Below are positions 17,338-25,781 of a stretch of DNA of 64,000 bases, piece by piece; the first letter of the stretch is position 1; each line of letters opens with the position of its first letter. The notes below the pieces were generated by a model. The model was not told where the DNA came from and did not search any database. It saw only the letters and a list, made by a program, of their open reading frames with translations. The position numbers and the translations under genes were made by a program. Origin of the DNA: Halobacillus alkaliphilus (lineage in GTDB: Bacteria > Bacillota > Bacilli > Bacillales > Halobacillaceae); assembly GCF_900113125.1 (NCBI RefSeq), contig NZ_FOOG01000005.1:62001-126000 (forward strand), in the 5' to 3' direction.

Positions 17338-18355
17338 ACGTAGAATTGTCTTCGTTTTCTTTTTCTTCAGCGAAGGCATTGGAATTTTTATCATTTTTGG
17401 AAGGTAAATTCAAGTGAGCTTGCAGCTGGTCTTTTGCATTGGACAGGCTGTCTTCTTTCACCTGATAATACCAGACTCCGTCCACTTTTCCTCCTTCACC
17501 ATTCAACTGCATCTTATCAAAGGTCAACCCTTGTTTATCAAAGAAATAGTCCTTAAAGGAAATCATTTCTTCGAATGTTAAATTTGTTTTTAAATTGTCG
17601 TTGATGGAGTTGAGAATATCACCGAAGTTATTAAGTGAGCTTGTCGTCATCGTTTGACGTGCAATTTCCTGAATTAATTCCATTTGTCGCTGCCCGCGTG
17701 CTAGATCGCTGTCATATTTTCTTGTTCTGGCGAGAGCCAGGGCTTCCTCACCATTCAACTTTTGATAACCTTTTTCCAATTCAATGGCTCCGTCTTTGTC
17801 GGCGCTATTTTGTTCAGTAATATCAAAGGGGACATCATAAGTGATACCACCGATGGAGTTAACCACTTCAATAAATGAATTAAAATTGAGTCTCACATAA
17901 TAATCTACAGGAATATCAAACATTTTTTCCACAGTTTCTACTGTTGCATCGATCCCACCAAAGGCATGAGCATGAGTGATTTTATCTTTATAGCCGATTT
18001 CGGGAATGTACGTGTAAGAGTCCCTCGGAATACTCACCATTTTTATCGATTTTTTATTATCGTTAAAAGTTGCAAGGACGAGTGCATCCGACAAAGCATT
18101 ACGATTGCCGCCGGTAGATCTTTTTTCACTGTCATCAATTCCTACGAATAATACGGAGATGTCATCATATTCAGGGTTTACTTCACTTTGCCTCTTTTCG
18201 GATTTTCCTCCTCGGTCGAGTTCCTGGTGGGACTCCGTTGCCGTTTGCTTGACTTTATCAGTTAAATAAATGGCATAGCCAGCGGCAGTACCAATGCTGA
18301 TTAACAGAATAAAGCCAACTATACTTAAGGCAATCTTCAGTTTTTTGCGTTTCAT
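17336..18355 (-). CDS. tagV: LytR-CpsA-Psr (LCP) family protein, TagV-like
   Basis: A 339-residue LCP ligase with basic MKRKKLK, one membrane segment (~residues 8-30), and an LCP domain with VLFVGIDDSE, DALVLATFND, VSIPRDSYTY, ALALARTRKYD and LARGQRQMELIQ, whose arginines bind the lipid pyrophosphate. It lies directly downstream of yvyE, as yvhJ/tagV does in B. subtilis, hence the tentative name. The start is uncertain: ATG 18355 has AAGGAG 13 bases upstream, while TTG 18367 overlaps the yvyE stop but is only one base from AAGGAG. The acidic C-terminus is rich in Glu and Asn. Confidence 0.85.
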   Translation of the reverse strand: MKRKKLKIALSIVGFILLISIGTAAGYAIYLTDKVKQTATESHQELDRGGKSEKRQSEVNPEYDDISVLFVGIDDSEKRSTGGNRNALSDALVLATFNDNKKSIKMVSIPRDSYTYIPEIGYKDKITHAHAFGGIDATVETVEKMFDIPVDYYVRLNFNSFIEVVNSIGGITYDVPFDITEQNSADKDGAIELEKGYQKLNGEEALALARTRKYDSDLARGQRQMELIQEIARQTMTTSSLNNFGDILNSINDNLKTNLTFEEMISFKDYFFDKQGLTFDKMQLNGEGGKVDGVWYYQVKEDSLSNAKDQLQAHLNLPSKNDKNSNAFAEEKENEDNST

Positions 18356-18363
18356 AAACGGGG

Positions 18364-19014
18364 TCAAGCTCCTTCGCTAGGTTTGACATCAAATTCTACA
18401 TAAGATGAATCTCCCCGGGTTAGTTGAGCTTGATTACTGGTTAAATTAGTTATCCAGCTTTCAAAAGCTTCTTCCTGCCCACTTTCTACATATATTATTA
18501 ATTCCACATTTTCCATGTAATTAATCGTTTCTAGCGTATAGGAAGAGTTGCGTACTTCATTTTCTACTTTTCCAAGCAAGTTATAAGCTACACTCACGTG
18601 CATAGATTTCATAAGCTGTCGTCGAACAATGCCTGTTTTTTCAATAGCTTGAGAAACTGTGCCGGAATATGCGCGAATTAATCCGCCAGCCCCAAGTTTG
18701 GTACCGCCGAAGTAGCGCGTGACCACGACAGCCGTATCTTTTAATCCTTTTCGCTTTAACACTTCGAGCATAGGAACACCGGCGGTACCACTTGGTTCCC
18801 CGTCGTCGTTTGCTTTTTGTATTAAATCGTGTTCGCCAATCATATATGCTGAACAGTTGTGGTTCGCGTCATTATGTTTCTTCTTAATCTCCTGAATAAA
18901 TGATTGGGCTTCTTCTTCCGTTTCACAGCGTCGTACGTATCCAATGAAACGGGATTTTTGTATGGTCACTTCTTCAGATCCATTCGGCTTTACGGTATAA
19001 TAATTTTCTAACAT
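18364..19014 (-). CDS. yvyE: YvyE/YigZ family IMPACT-like protein
   Basis: A 216-residue member of the UPF0029/YigZ family. The N-terminal half has the family core SRFIGYVRRCETEEEA, the NHNCSAYMIG segment, DDGEPSGTAG and VVTRYFGGTKLGAGGL; the C-terminal part is the DUF1949 ferredoxin-like domain. The biochemical role is unsettled, and mammalian IMPACT acts in translation control. It precedes the LCP gene on the same strand with no gap, so the two are probably one operon, and it is divergent from degS as in B. subtilis. Confidence 0.9.
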   Translation of the reverse strand: MLENYYTVKPNGSEEVTIQKSRFIGYVRRCETEEEAQSFIQEIKKKHNDANHNCSAYMIGEHDLIQKANDDGEPSGTAGVPMLEVLKRKGLKDTAVVVTRYFGGTKLGAGGLIRAYSGTVSQAIEKTGIVRRQLMKSMHVSVAYNLLGKVENEVRNSSYTLETINYMENVELIIYVESGQEEAFESWITNLTSNQAQLTRGDSSYVEFDVKPSEGA

Positions 19015-19184
19015 AATGTGTTAAACCTCCTAAAGTCTTAATTATATAGACGGGGACGTGATTCAGCAAATGGGATGTTGTTTTATCAAAAAAAGAAAAA
19101 TAAAAGTAACTTTATAATTAAACACCCCCATAAAACGGCTTAGGCCTAACGAATGAGTGTGTGAATATTGATGGAGGGACAATG

Positions 19185-20324
19185 ATGAGCGAAAAGAAAT
19201 TTGGGGACAAAGCACTTGACCATATCATTCATGAAATGGTGGATACTGTCACTAATAGTAAAGATGAAATTTTTCAAATTGGTGAAGAATCCCGAAATGA
19301 ATATGAAAAACTGGATAAAGAGCTGAAGGAAACGAAACGAGAGGTTTGTTCTCTTATAGATGAGGGAGACAAACTGGAGCAGAAAGTACGTTTCTCCCGT
19401 ATGCGCTTGTCAGAAGTGAGTAAACAATTTCAGAAATATTCAGAAGATGAAATACGTAAAGTCTACGAACAAACTCACGGGTTGCAGATGGACTTATCGA
19501 TGAAACGCGAGAAGGAAAAGCAGCTGCGCAATCGTCGTGACGATTTAGAAAGGCGCCTTAGGAATTTGGATGAAACGATTGGACGTGCCGAAGCGCTGGG
19601 CGGAAAAATATCTGTCGTGCTGAACTATTTGACTGAAGATTTTAAGCATGTCACCGATGCGCTTGAAGATGCAAAGGAAAAACAGCAATTCGGTCTGCAG
19701 ATTATTGAAGCTCAAGAAGAGGAACGACGGCGGTTATCCAGAGAAATTCATGATGGGCCTGCCCAGATGCTTGCGAATGTGATGCTTCGTTCAGACCTCG
19801 TGGACCGGATTTACCGGGAAAGAGGCGTTGAGGAAGCTATGAAAGAAATAAGAAGTGTTCGTACTATGGTTCGTTCCGCACTTTACGAAGTCCGCCGTAT
19901 CATATATGATCTTCGTCCCATGGCGCTTGACGATTTAGGGATAATTCCGACGTTGAAAAAGTATTTAGCTACGGTAGAGGATTATAATGATTTGGAAATT
20001 TCATTTACTTTATTCGGTGAAGAACGGCGCTTTGAGTCTAAATTTGAAGTTGCGTTGTTTCGGCTGATTCAGGAAGCGGTTCAGAATGCTGTCAAACATG
20101 CAAGTGCTTCTTTAATCCAGGTAAAGACAGAATTAAAAGCAGGTTCGGCCATGATTATCATAAAAGATGATGGAAAAGGTTTTGATCCTAAATCTAAGAA
20201 AGATAAATCATTTGGCTTAGTAGGCATGCGTGAGCGCGTGGATATGCTGGATGGGGATCTGACCATTGATTCAAGCCCCGGAGAGGGGACCATTGTCACG
20301 ATTCATATTCCAATAAATAGTTAA
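19185..20324 (+). CDS. degS: Cytoplasmic sensor histidine kinase DegS
   Basis: DegS phosphorylates DegU to control exoenzymes, motility, competence and poly-gamma-glutamate. The protein has no membrane segment: a long N-terminal coiled-coil sensor domain (~1-175), a HisKA_3 dimerisation domain with the phosphoacceptor in SREIHDGPAQ, and a HATPase domain ending in DDGKGFD and GLVGMRERV. Starting at ATG 19185 (GGAGGG 6 bases upstream) puts the phosphorylated residue at His189, the number known in B. subtilis. ATG 19182 is the alternative. degU follows after 183 bases, which contain a second A-rich segment. Confidence 0.96.
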   Translation: MSEKKFGDKALDHIIHEMVDTVTNSKDEIFQIGEESRNEYEKLDKELKETKREVCSLIDEGDKLEQKVRFSRMRLSEVSKQFQKYSEDEIRKVYEQTHGLQMDLSMKREKEKQLRNRRDDLERRLRNLDETIGRAEALGGKISVVLNYLTEDFKHVTDALEDAKEKQQFGLQIIEAQEEERRRLSREIHDGPAQMLANVMLRSDLVDRIYRERGVEEAMKEIRSVRTMVRSALYEVRRIIYDLRPMALDDLGIIPTLKKYLATVEDYNDLEISFTLFGEERRFESKFEVALFRLIQEAVQNAVKHASASLIQVKTELKAGSAMIIIKDDGKGFDPKSKKDKSFGLVGMRERVDMLDGDLTIDSSPGEGTIVTIHIPINS

Positions 20325-20507
20325 TTACAGGAATAACTATGTAAAATGGCGTGAATCGTTTATAATAGAGGTTAGGATTAGGGTACAACGATATACAGGT
20401 AATTAGAGATAAAAAGAGACAAAAGAGACAAAAAAAGATTACAAAGACCTATAGGATAGGGATGCAGAAAAATCCAGTGAATGTAAAGGAAATAGGAGGA
20501 AAAGATC

Positions 20508-21185
20508 ATGACGACACGAATAGTCCTGATTGATGACCATAAGTTATTCCGTGAAGGTGTAAAGAGAATTTTAGACTTTGAAACAAGTTTTGAAGTTGTG
20601 GCAGAGGGAGACGATGGCAGTTCAGCTCTCCAGTTGATTGATGAATATATGCCGGATGTGGTCCTGATGGATATTAACATGCCAAGCATGAATGGGGTCG
20701 AAGCTACAGCGGAAATTACTAAGAGAAATCCAGACTTAAAGGTCATTATTTTATCTATTCATGATGATGAAAACTACGTAACCCATGCACTTAAAACAGG
20801 GGCACAAGGGTACTTGCTAAAAGAAATGGATTCAGATGCGCTTATTGAAGCAATTAAAGTGGTTGGAGAAGGCGGCTCTTATCTGCATCCAAAAGTGACC
20901 CACAATCTGGTCGCAGAATATCGTCGTCTGTCTGAAAATAAAGGCAGCAGTGCTTACCGTACGATTGAATACCGCAAGCCGCTCCATCTGCTTACCCGTC
21001 GTGAATGCGAAGTGCTACAGCTTCTGGCGGACGGAAACAGCAATCGCGGAGTTGCCGAATCCCTTTATATCAGTGAAAAAACCGTAAAAAACCATGTGAG
21101 CAATATCTTGCAGAAGATGAACGTAAACGATCGTACCCAAGCGGTTGTAACAGCAATTAAAAATGGCTGGGTTGAGGTTATCTAA
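20508..21185 (+). CDS. degU: Response regulator DegU
   Basis: A 225-residue NarL-family regulator: receiver domain with acidic pair Asp9/Asp10, phosphoacceptor Asp55 in LMDINMPS, and Lys in LLKEMD, then a LuxR-type helix-turn-helix (~160-225, [27 protein letters not shown]). It is the partner of DegS. In B. subtilis DegU controls degradative enzymes, flagella, competence and the pgs operon, all of which have counterparts in this window. The ribosome site is AGGAGG. It ends with its own terminator. Confidence 0.97.
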   Translation: MTTRIVLIDDHKLFREGVKRILDFETSFEVVAEGDDGSSALQLIDEYMPDVVLMDINMPSMNGVEATAEITKRNPDLKVIILSIHDDENYVTHALKTGAQGYLLKEMDSDALIEAIKVVGEGGSYLHPKVTHNLVAEYRRLSENKGSSAYRTIEYRKPLHLLTRRECEVLQLLADGNSNRGVAESLYISEKTVKNHVSNILQKMNVNDRTQAVVTAIKNGWVEVI

Positions 21186-21206
21186 TCACATTATTATAAA
21201 TATTAT

Positions 21207-21236
21207 AGCTGCTGGCTAAGGCCGGCAGCTTTTTTA
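21207..21236 (+). terminator. degU: Terminator of degU
   Basis: AGCTGCTGGC and GCCGGCAGCT with loop TAAG, then six T. Confidence 0.85.
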
Positions 21237-21256
21237 AATGAAGAATAGGTAAAATA

Positions 21257-21297
21257 GGGACCTCAGGTCATCCATAATTTGGATGACCTGAGGTCCC
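21257..21297. repeat. 17-bp perfect inverted repeat, dispersed element copy B
   Basis: The arms 21257-21273 and 21281-21297 are perfectly complementary over 17 bp around ATAATTT, and both contain CCTCAGGTCATCC. It follows the genuine degU terminator and lacks an adjacent T run, so it is not simply a terminator. The core recurs at 7951-7980 and 56931-56982. Confidence 0.6.
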
Positions 21298-21442
21298 TGC
21301 TTTTACCAGTTCACCTATCAGCTTATTTCTACTTTATTGGTGCAATTGAGTGAGGGTTCATGTAAAATAATAGATAAATACTTTTATATAGTAAGATACA
21401 TATAAAGCTTGATAATACACAGTAGACAAGGAGTTGGATTAC

Positions 21443-22288
21443 ATGAAAACAGCGGTTCTTACAGATAGTACGGCTTATCTTAAGAGAGATACGCGCAGAG
21501 CCAACGACATACATATGATACCGTTGAACGTGATTTTTGGTCATGAATCCTACCAAGAAGAGATTGATATAAATGCGGATGATTTTTACGATATGGTGAA
21601 AGAAGGCGGTGAACTGCCGAAAACCTCACAGCCGTCGATCGGCTTAATGACTGAGAAGCTGGAGGAGCTTGCCCGTGATTACGATGCCGTGTTAGCAATT
21701 CATCTTTCAAGCGGCATCAGCGGCACTTATCAAGGGATGATAGCAGCTGGTGATATGGTGGAAGGGATTGACGTTCATGTATTTGACTCTGAAATAAGTT
21801 GTCTTATGCAGGGTTTTTATGCTCTTGAAGCTGCCGATCTTGCTAGTAATGGAGCGACTCCAGAGCAAATTCTTAACCGCCTTGAGATTATGAAGAAGTC
21901 AATGAAAGCTTACTTTATGGTGGACGATCTTACGCATTTACACCGCGGAGGCCGGTTGAACGGAGCTCAGGCGTTTGTAGGCAGTCTGCTGCAAGTAAAG
22001 CCTGTCCTCCATTTTGTAGATACAAAAATTGTTCCTTTTGAAAAAATCCGTACCAGAAAAAAAGCTCTTAAGCGTATCTTAACCTTGTTTGAAGAATCTA
22101 TTGAAGAAGGCGGAATTTATAAAGCCTGCATTATTCATGCTAATCGGCTGGATGAAGCTAAACAGATTAAGCAGGAAATTGAACAGCAGTTTGAAAATGT
22201 AAAGGTTGAAGTCAGCTATTTTGGTCCAGTTATCGGCACGCATCTCGGTGAGGGGGCAGTTGGACTTGGGTGGTACCGTCAAGCCTGA
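21443..22288 (+). CDS. degV: DegV family fatty-acid-binding protein
   Basis: A 281-residue DegV-fold protein. Motifs: VLTDSTAYL at the N-terminus, TSQPSIGLM, the lipid-head-group SSGISGTYQ and VDDLTHLHRGGRL. DegV/FakB proteins bind fatty acids and hand them to a fatty acid kinase. ATG 21443 is preferred because AAGGAG lies 9 bases upstream; TTG 21434 touches the ribosome site. It is monocistronic between degU and comFA, as in B. subtilis. Confidence 0.93.
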   Translation: MKTAVLTDSTAYLKRDTRRANDIHMIPLNVIFGHESYQEEIDINADDFYDMVKEGGELPKTSQPSIGLMTEKLEELARDYDAVLAIHLSSGISGTYQGMIAAGDMVEGIDVHVFDSEISCLMQGFYALEAADLASNGATPEQILNRLEIMKKSMKAYFMVDDLTHLHRGGRLNGAQAFVGSLLQVKPVLHFVDTKIVPFEKIRTRKKALKRILTLFEESIEEGGIYKACIIHANRLDEAKQIKQEIEQQFENVKVEVSYFGPVIGTHLGEGAVGLGWYRQA

Positions 22289-22290
22289 AG

Positions 22291-22330
22291 TAGAGCCTGT
22301 TTGTGAGACTCAAGCAGGCTCTACTTTTAT
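22291..22330 (+). terminator. degV: Terminator of degV
   Basis: TAGAGCCTG (22291-22299) and CAGGCTCTA (22315-22323), then CTTTTAT. It separates degV from the comF operon. Confidence 0.7.
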
Positions 22331-22347
22331 ATTAGGATGGTGAAAGA

Positions 22348-23763
22348 ATGCTGCAAACTCTGCGTACTTATTTTTCTGATGATTTTGATTGGCTCCCCGA
22401 TCTAGTAACACCTCACTACTATCCTCAACTTGCCGGTAAACTCCTGCTGCATTATGAAATCCCTCTTGATGAACCTCATCTTATTTCTGCTCTATCACAA
22501 AACGTACTAATAAAAGTTTCTGGTCTGGAGCACCACTTCTGGGGCTTTCGCTGCCGCCGGTGCGGAAATAAGGAACAGCACCTATTCGCTGAAATCCCTC
22601 ATGCTGCCTGTGGAAAAGACTGTGTTTACTGCCGCTGTTGTATTCAAATGGGGCGAGTTACGGAATGTGAACCTTTGTACTTCGGCAGTCCAAATGTGGC
22701 ATGGCCCAGGTTTGAAAATCCATGCGCCTGGAAAGGAGAATTAACCTTTTCTCAGCAAACAGCTGCTGATGAAATAAGGAATGTGATTCAACTAGGGAAA
22801 GGGGAAAAGCTGATCTGGGCGGTTTGCGGTGCTGGAAAAACCGAAATGCTGTTCCCGGGACTGACGGAAGCTTTCTCCTCTGGAAAGCGGGTGTGTCTTG
22901 CTACCCCTCGAACTGACGTGGTACGAGAATTGCTGCCCCGTCTGAAAGCTGCCTTTCCGAATGTTGAGATAGAAGCATTATATGGAGACAGTCCGAATAA
23001 ACAAGGAGCTGCTCAGTTTCTTATTGCAACCACCCACCAGCTTCTTCGCTTTGCACATGCTTTTGATGTGATGATTATTGATGAAATTGACGCGTTTCCC
23101 TTTCATCAGGATCCTGCGCTACACTACGCTTCAAAGCGTGCGGCCAAAATAGATTCCTCTCTTATTTACCTTACCGCGACACCTAGAAAAGCTCAGCACA
23201 AACGTATTCGTAACAAAACCCTTCCAGTGGTTTTCATCCCGAAGCGTTTCCACGGTCATCCACTGCCTGTCCCCAAGCTTAAGTTGACCCCAAGTTTATT
23301 TCACCATTTGAAACGCGGAAAGATTCCGCCAAGTTTACTTGAAAAAATTAAACAGCAACAACAATCCAATCGACAGTTGCTTATTTTTATGCCATCAGTC
23401 AAACAAGCTGATCAGATAGCTGAATATCTGAGGAAGTGGAAGATGATTGTGGAATCCGTTCATGCGGAAGACCCAAAGCGGGCTGACAAAGTCATGGCTT
23501 TTCGAAAGAAGCACTATCCGATTCTGGTTACTACGACTATTTTAGAACGTGGCGTTACCTTTCCTTCCGTGGATGTGTACGTTGTGGATGCGGGGCATTC
23601 GGTGTTTGATGAAGCTGCACTTGTTCAGATTGCAGGTCGGGCGGGGAGAAGTCCCGATGATCCTTATGGAGAAGTTATCTTTTTTCATACAGGAAAAACA
23701 AATCCGCTGCTGGATGCTCGTGAATCGATTATGAAAATGAATCGGTTGGGAGAGAAGTTGTGA
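22348..23763 (+). CDS. comFA: Competence DNA-uptake helicase ComFA
   Basis: A 471-residue DEAD-family ATPase that drives transforming DNA across the membrane. A zinc-binding cluster is visible (Cys69, Cys72, then Cys88, Cys92, Cys95, Cys97, Cys98), followed by Walker A AVCGAGKT (158-165), Walker B IIDEID, the TATPRK motif III, and helicase motif VI with QIAGRAGRSP. The stop overlaps the comFC start by 4 bases, showing translational coupling. comFB, which lies between them in B. subtilis, is absent. Confidence 0.94.
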   Translation: MLQTLRTYFSDDFDWLPDLVTPHYYPQLAGKLLLHYEIPLDEPHLISALSQNVLIKVSGLEHHFWGFRCRRCGNKEQHLFAEIPHAACGKDCVYCRCCIQMGRVTECEPLYFGSPNVAWPRFENPCAWKGELTFSQQTAADEIRNVIQLGKGEKLIWAVCGAGKTEMLFPGLTEAFSSGKRVCLATPRTDVVRELLPRLKAAFPNVEIEALYGDSPNKQGAAQFLIATTHQLLRFAHAFDVMIIDEIDAFPFHQDPALHYASKRAAKIDSSLIYLTATPRKAQHKRIRNKTLPVVFIPKRFHGHPLPVPKLKLTPSLFHHLKRGKIPPSLLEKIKQQQQSNRQLLIFMPSVKQADQIAEYLRKWKMIVESVHAEDPKRADKVMAFRKKHYPILVTTTILERGVTFPSVDVYVVDAGHSVFDEAALVQIAGRAGRSPDDPYGEVIFFHTGKTNPLLDARESIMKMNRLGEKL

Positions 23764-24422
23764 GGTGTCTGATTTGTCACGAGGAGACCATCCCTAAAAT
23801 AACGTGGACCAATTTCTGGAGCTTGCCGGAAAAAGAAGTACTTTGCATCGTCTGTAGGTCTATGTTTCAACCTCTTAAACCAGGGTGCCCCCTCTGTTTT
23901 CGAGAAGGTGAAAAAGGTGTATGTGAGGACTGTCAATGGTGGGAGCAGACCCATCCTGGCCTGCTAGCCAAAAATACCTCTGTGTTCCAATACAATGAAT
24001 TTGCCAAAGATTTCGTAGCCCGCTGGAAATATCGAGGCGATTATATTTTATTGGAAGCATTGCAATGGCATGTTGTGGAACATTTTAGTAGAATGAGGAA
24101 TTCAGACTACATTATTGCTCCAATTCCATTAAGTGAAGAGCGTTCTTATGAGCGTGGCTTTAATCAGTCTGAAGCTATCATTGATTTACTTAATCAAAGG
24201 CCCCACTCATTGCTCGAAAGAAGAAATTCAGAAAAGCAATCTAAAAAAGGAAGGTACGCACGCATTACATCTAATAATCCATTTAAACTTATCCAATCTG
24301 TGCGTCAGCCCGTTATGCTTGTGGATGACATTTACACCACAGGCACTACCGTGAGACACGCGGCATCTCTCTTAAAACAAGCGGGGTGCCCGGCCGTGAC
24401 GTCGTTTACTATATTTCGTTAA
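23760..24422 (+). CDS. comFC: ComFC/ComF phosphoribosyltransferase-like competence protein
   Basis: A 220-residue protein starting at GTG 23760 within the comFA stop. The N-terminus has cysteine pairs CLIC, CIVC, CPLC and CEDC that form zinc-ribbon-like sites; the C-terminus is a type I PRTase domain with the PRPP motif VMLVDDIYTTGTT and the family segment RSYERGFNQSE. It is required for efficient DNA uptake together with ComFA, and its exact role is uncertain. Confidence 0.93.
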   Translation: MRCLICHEETIPKITWTNFWSLPEKEVLCIVCRSMFQPLKPGCPLCFREGEKGVCEDCQWWEQTHPGLLAKNTSVFQYNEFAKDFVARWKYRGDYILLEALQWHVVEHFSRMRNSDYIIAPIPLSEERSYERGFNQSEAIIDLLNQRPHSLLERRNSEKQSKKGRYARITSNNPFKLIQSVRQPVMLVDDIYTTGTTVRHAASLLKQAGCPAVTSFTIFR

Positions 24423-24441
24423 TTATTTAGTATAAGATCCT

Positions 24442-24470
24442 TTGACTTCGAGATTCGATGCCGATATAAG
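24442..24470 (+). promoter_or_regulatory. Promoter of the flagellar late operon (SigA, overlapping SigD-like -10)
   Basis: TTGACT (24442-24447), a 17-base spacer and TATAAG (24465-24470) form a SigA promoter. A SigD-type -10 GCCGATAT overlaps at 24460-24467, but the -35 fifteen bases before it (TTTG) is a poor match to TAAA. In B. subtilis this operon is read from SigA-class and SigD promoters. Confidence 0.6.
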
Positions 24471-24499
24471 AAATAGATATCGAATAGGAGGGCGACGTT

Positions 24500-24910
24500 A
24501 TGGGGAATTTAGCTAATTGTCCGCGTTGTAGTGCTCTTTTTTTATCAGGAAGTGTCACAGTTTGTAACCAATGCAGAAACAAAGAAGAACAAAATTATCA
24601 AAAGGTTTATGAATTTATGCGCAAAAAGCAGAATCGGATGGCATCAGTTGCAGAAATTGAAGTCGCTACGAGGGTTTCTGAAAAGCAGATTAGGGAATTT
24701 GTAAAGCAAAAGCGATTACATCCAGCTCAGTTTCCGAATATTAGTTATCCGTGTGAGAAGTGCGAAAGACCTATTCAAGACGGTCGTATTTGCGAAAGAT
24801 GTAAACAGGAGATAACAAAAGGATTGAAGCGCCACGAAAGCAATAAGGTACTTGATAGCAAGAAAAACTTTAAAGAGAAAAGGACTTATTACTCGGTAAA
24901 AAATAAATAA
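24500..24910 (+). CDS. yvyF: Flagellar operon protein YvyF
   Basis: A 136-residue protein of the TIGR03826 flagellar-operon family. It has two zinc-ribbon-like cysteine sets, CPRC/CNQC at the start and CEKC/CERC near residue 95-110, around a helical segment (VAEIEVATRVSEKQIREFVKQ) that resembles a MerR or winged-helix recognition region. The role is unproven; in B. subtilis yvyF influences flagellar gene expression. GGAGG precedes the ATG. Confidence 0.88.
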   Translation: MGNLANCPRCSALFLSGSVTVCNQCRNKEEQNYQKVYEFMRKKQNRMASVAEIEVATRVSEKQIREFVKQKRLHPAQFPNISYPCEKCERPIQDGRICERCKQEITKGLKRHESNKVLDSKKNFKEKRTYYSVKNK

Positions 24911-24990
24911 TAAGATGGATTTAAATGCTGGGTCATCCAGACGATATTAAAAGAAACCATCGTTATTATTTACGAAAAGAGGTGAGCGGA

Positions 24991-25257
24991 ATGAGAATTA
25001 ATGGACCGAACCAAACAAATTTTAATCCTTATACAAAGCAAGTAAACAAACCGGCTGAAGTGAAAAACCAGATCAAGCCGCAGGATAAAGTCGAAATTTC
25101 AAGTCAGGCGAAACAAATGCAAAGTGCGGAAAAAACAGACCCTGTCCGCCAAAAGATGATTGAAGAGCTTAAAATAAAAGTCGAATCCGGAAATTATAAG
25201 TCCGATCCAAAAGAAACGGCAAAAAATATGCTGAACTTCTGGTCGAACAAAAACTAA
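24991..25257 (+). CDS. flgM: Anti-sigma-D factor FlgM
   Basis: An 88-residue FlgM: MRINGPNQTNFNPY at the N-terminus, DKVEISSQAKQMQ, and a C-terminal SigD-binding helix VRQKMIEELKIKVESGNY. It holds SigD inactive until the hook-basal body is complete. AGAGGTGA lies upstream of ATG 24991; the earlier in-frame ATG at 24925 would add a non-conserved extension. Confidence 0.94.
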   Translation: MRINGPNQTNFNPYTKQVNKPAEVKNQIKPQDKVEISSQAKQMQSAEKTDPVRQKMIEELKIKVESGNYKSDPKETAKNMLNFWSNKN

Positions 25258-25269
25258 AGGAGAATGGCA

Positions 25270-25764
25270 TTGACGTTAAAATCAGTCATCCAGTGCATGG
25301 ATCATTTGAAGCAATTGCATGAAAGCCTGCTTGTTTTATCCCGGGAAAAAACAGAAGCCCTGAAGTCGAATAACACCAATAGTTTACAGCAGCTGCTTAC
25401 TCAAGAGAGGAAACACGTGCAGGCCATAAACAAAGTGGAAAAGCAACGTGGTGAAGCTGTTGTTTCCTGGAGCGAGGCTCAGGGCCTCTCTACATACGAA
25501 CCGACCATTTCCAACATGATTGCTAATCTTGAAGGAGATTCTCAAGTAAAGCTGCAGGACATTTATGAAGAGATGATTCTTGTGCTTTCAAGCCTCAAGC
25601 AGCAGGAGCAGCTGAACGCCCAGCTGACGAAACAGTCGCTGCAATTTATTAACATGTCGCTTGATATGCTTCAGCCCTCACTTGAAAGTGTCAATTATGG
25701 GGGGAAATCAGCTCCTACAAGAAACGATAAATCGAAGCGATCCACCTTTGATTCAAAAGCCTAA
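25270..25764 (+). CDS. flgN: Flagellar chaperone FlgN
   Basis: A helical coiled-coil chaperone (164 aa) for the hook-filament junction proteins FlgK and FlgL, with the family core LLVLSREKTEALKSNN. TTG 25270 is preferred because AGGAG (25258-25262) is 7 bases upstream; ATG 25264 is only one base away. It lies 12 bases after flgM and 17 before flgK, consistent with one operon. Confidence 0.9.
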   Translation: MTLKSVIQCMDHLKQLHESLLVLSREKTEALKSNNTNSLQQLLTQERKHVQAINKVEKQRGEAVVSWSEAQGLSTYEPTISNMIANLEGDSQVKLQDIYEEMILVLSSLKQQEQLNAQLTKQSLQFINMSLDMLQPSLESVNYGGKSAPTRNDKSKRSTFDSKA

Positions 25765-25781
25765 CACAGAGGAGAATTATC

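Noticed and set aside
22348-24422. Missing comFB as evidence of a deletion
   Set aside because: comFA and comFC overlap cleanly by 4 bases, so this is the natural arrangement in many relatives, not a recent loss.
24928-24940. GGTCATCCA before flgM as a fifth copy of the dispersed element
   Set aside because: Only 9 bases match and the CCTCA part is missing; likely chance.
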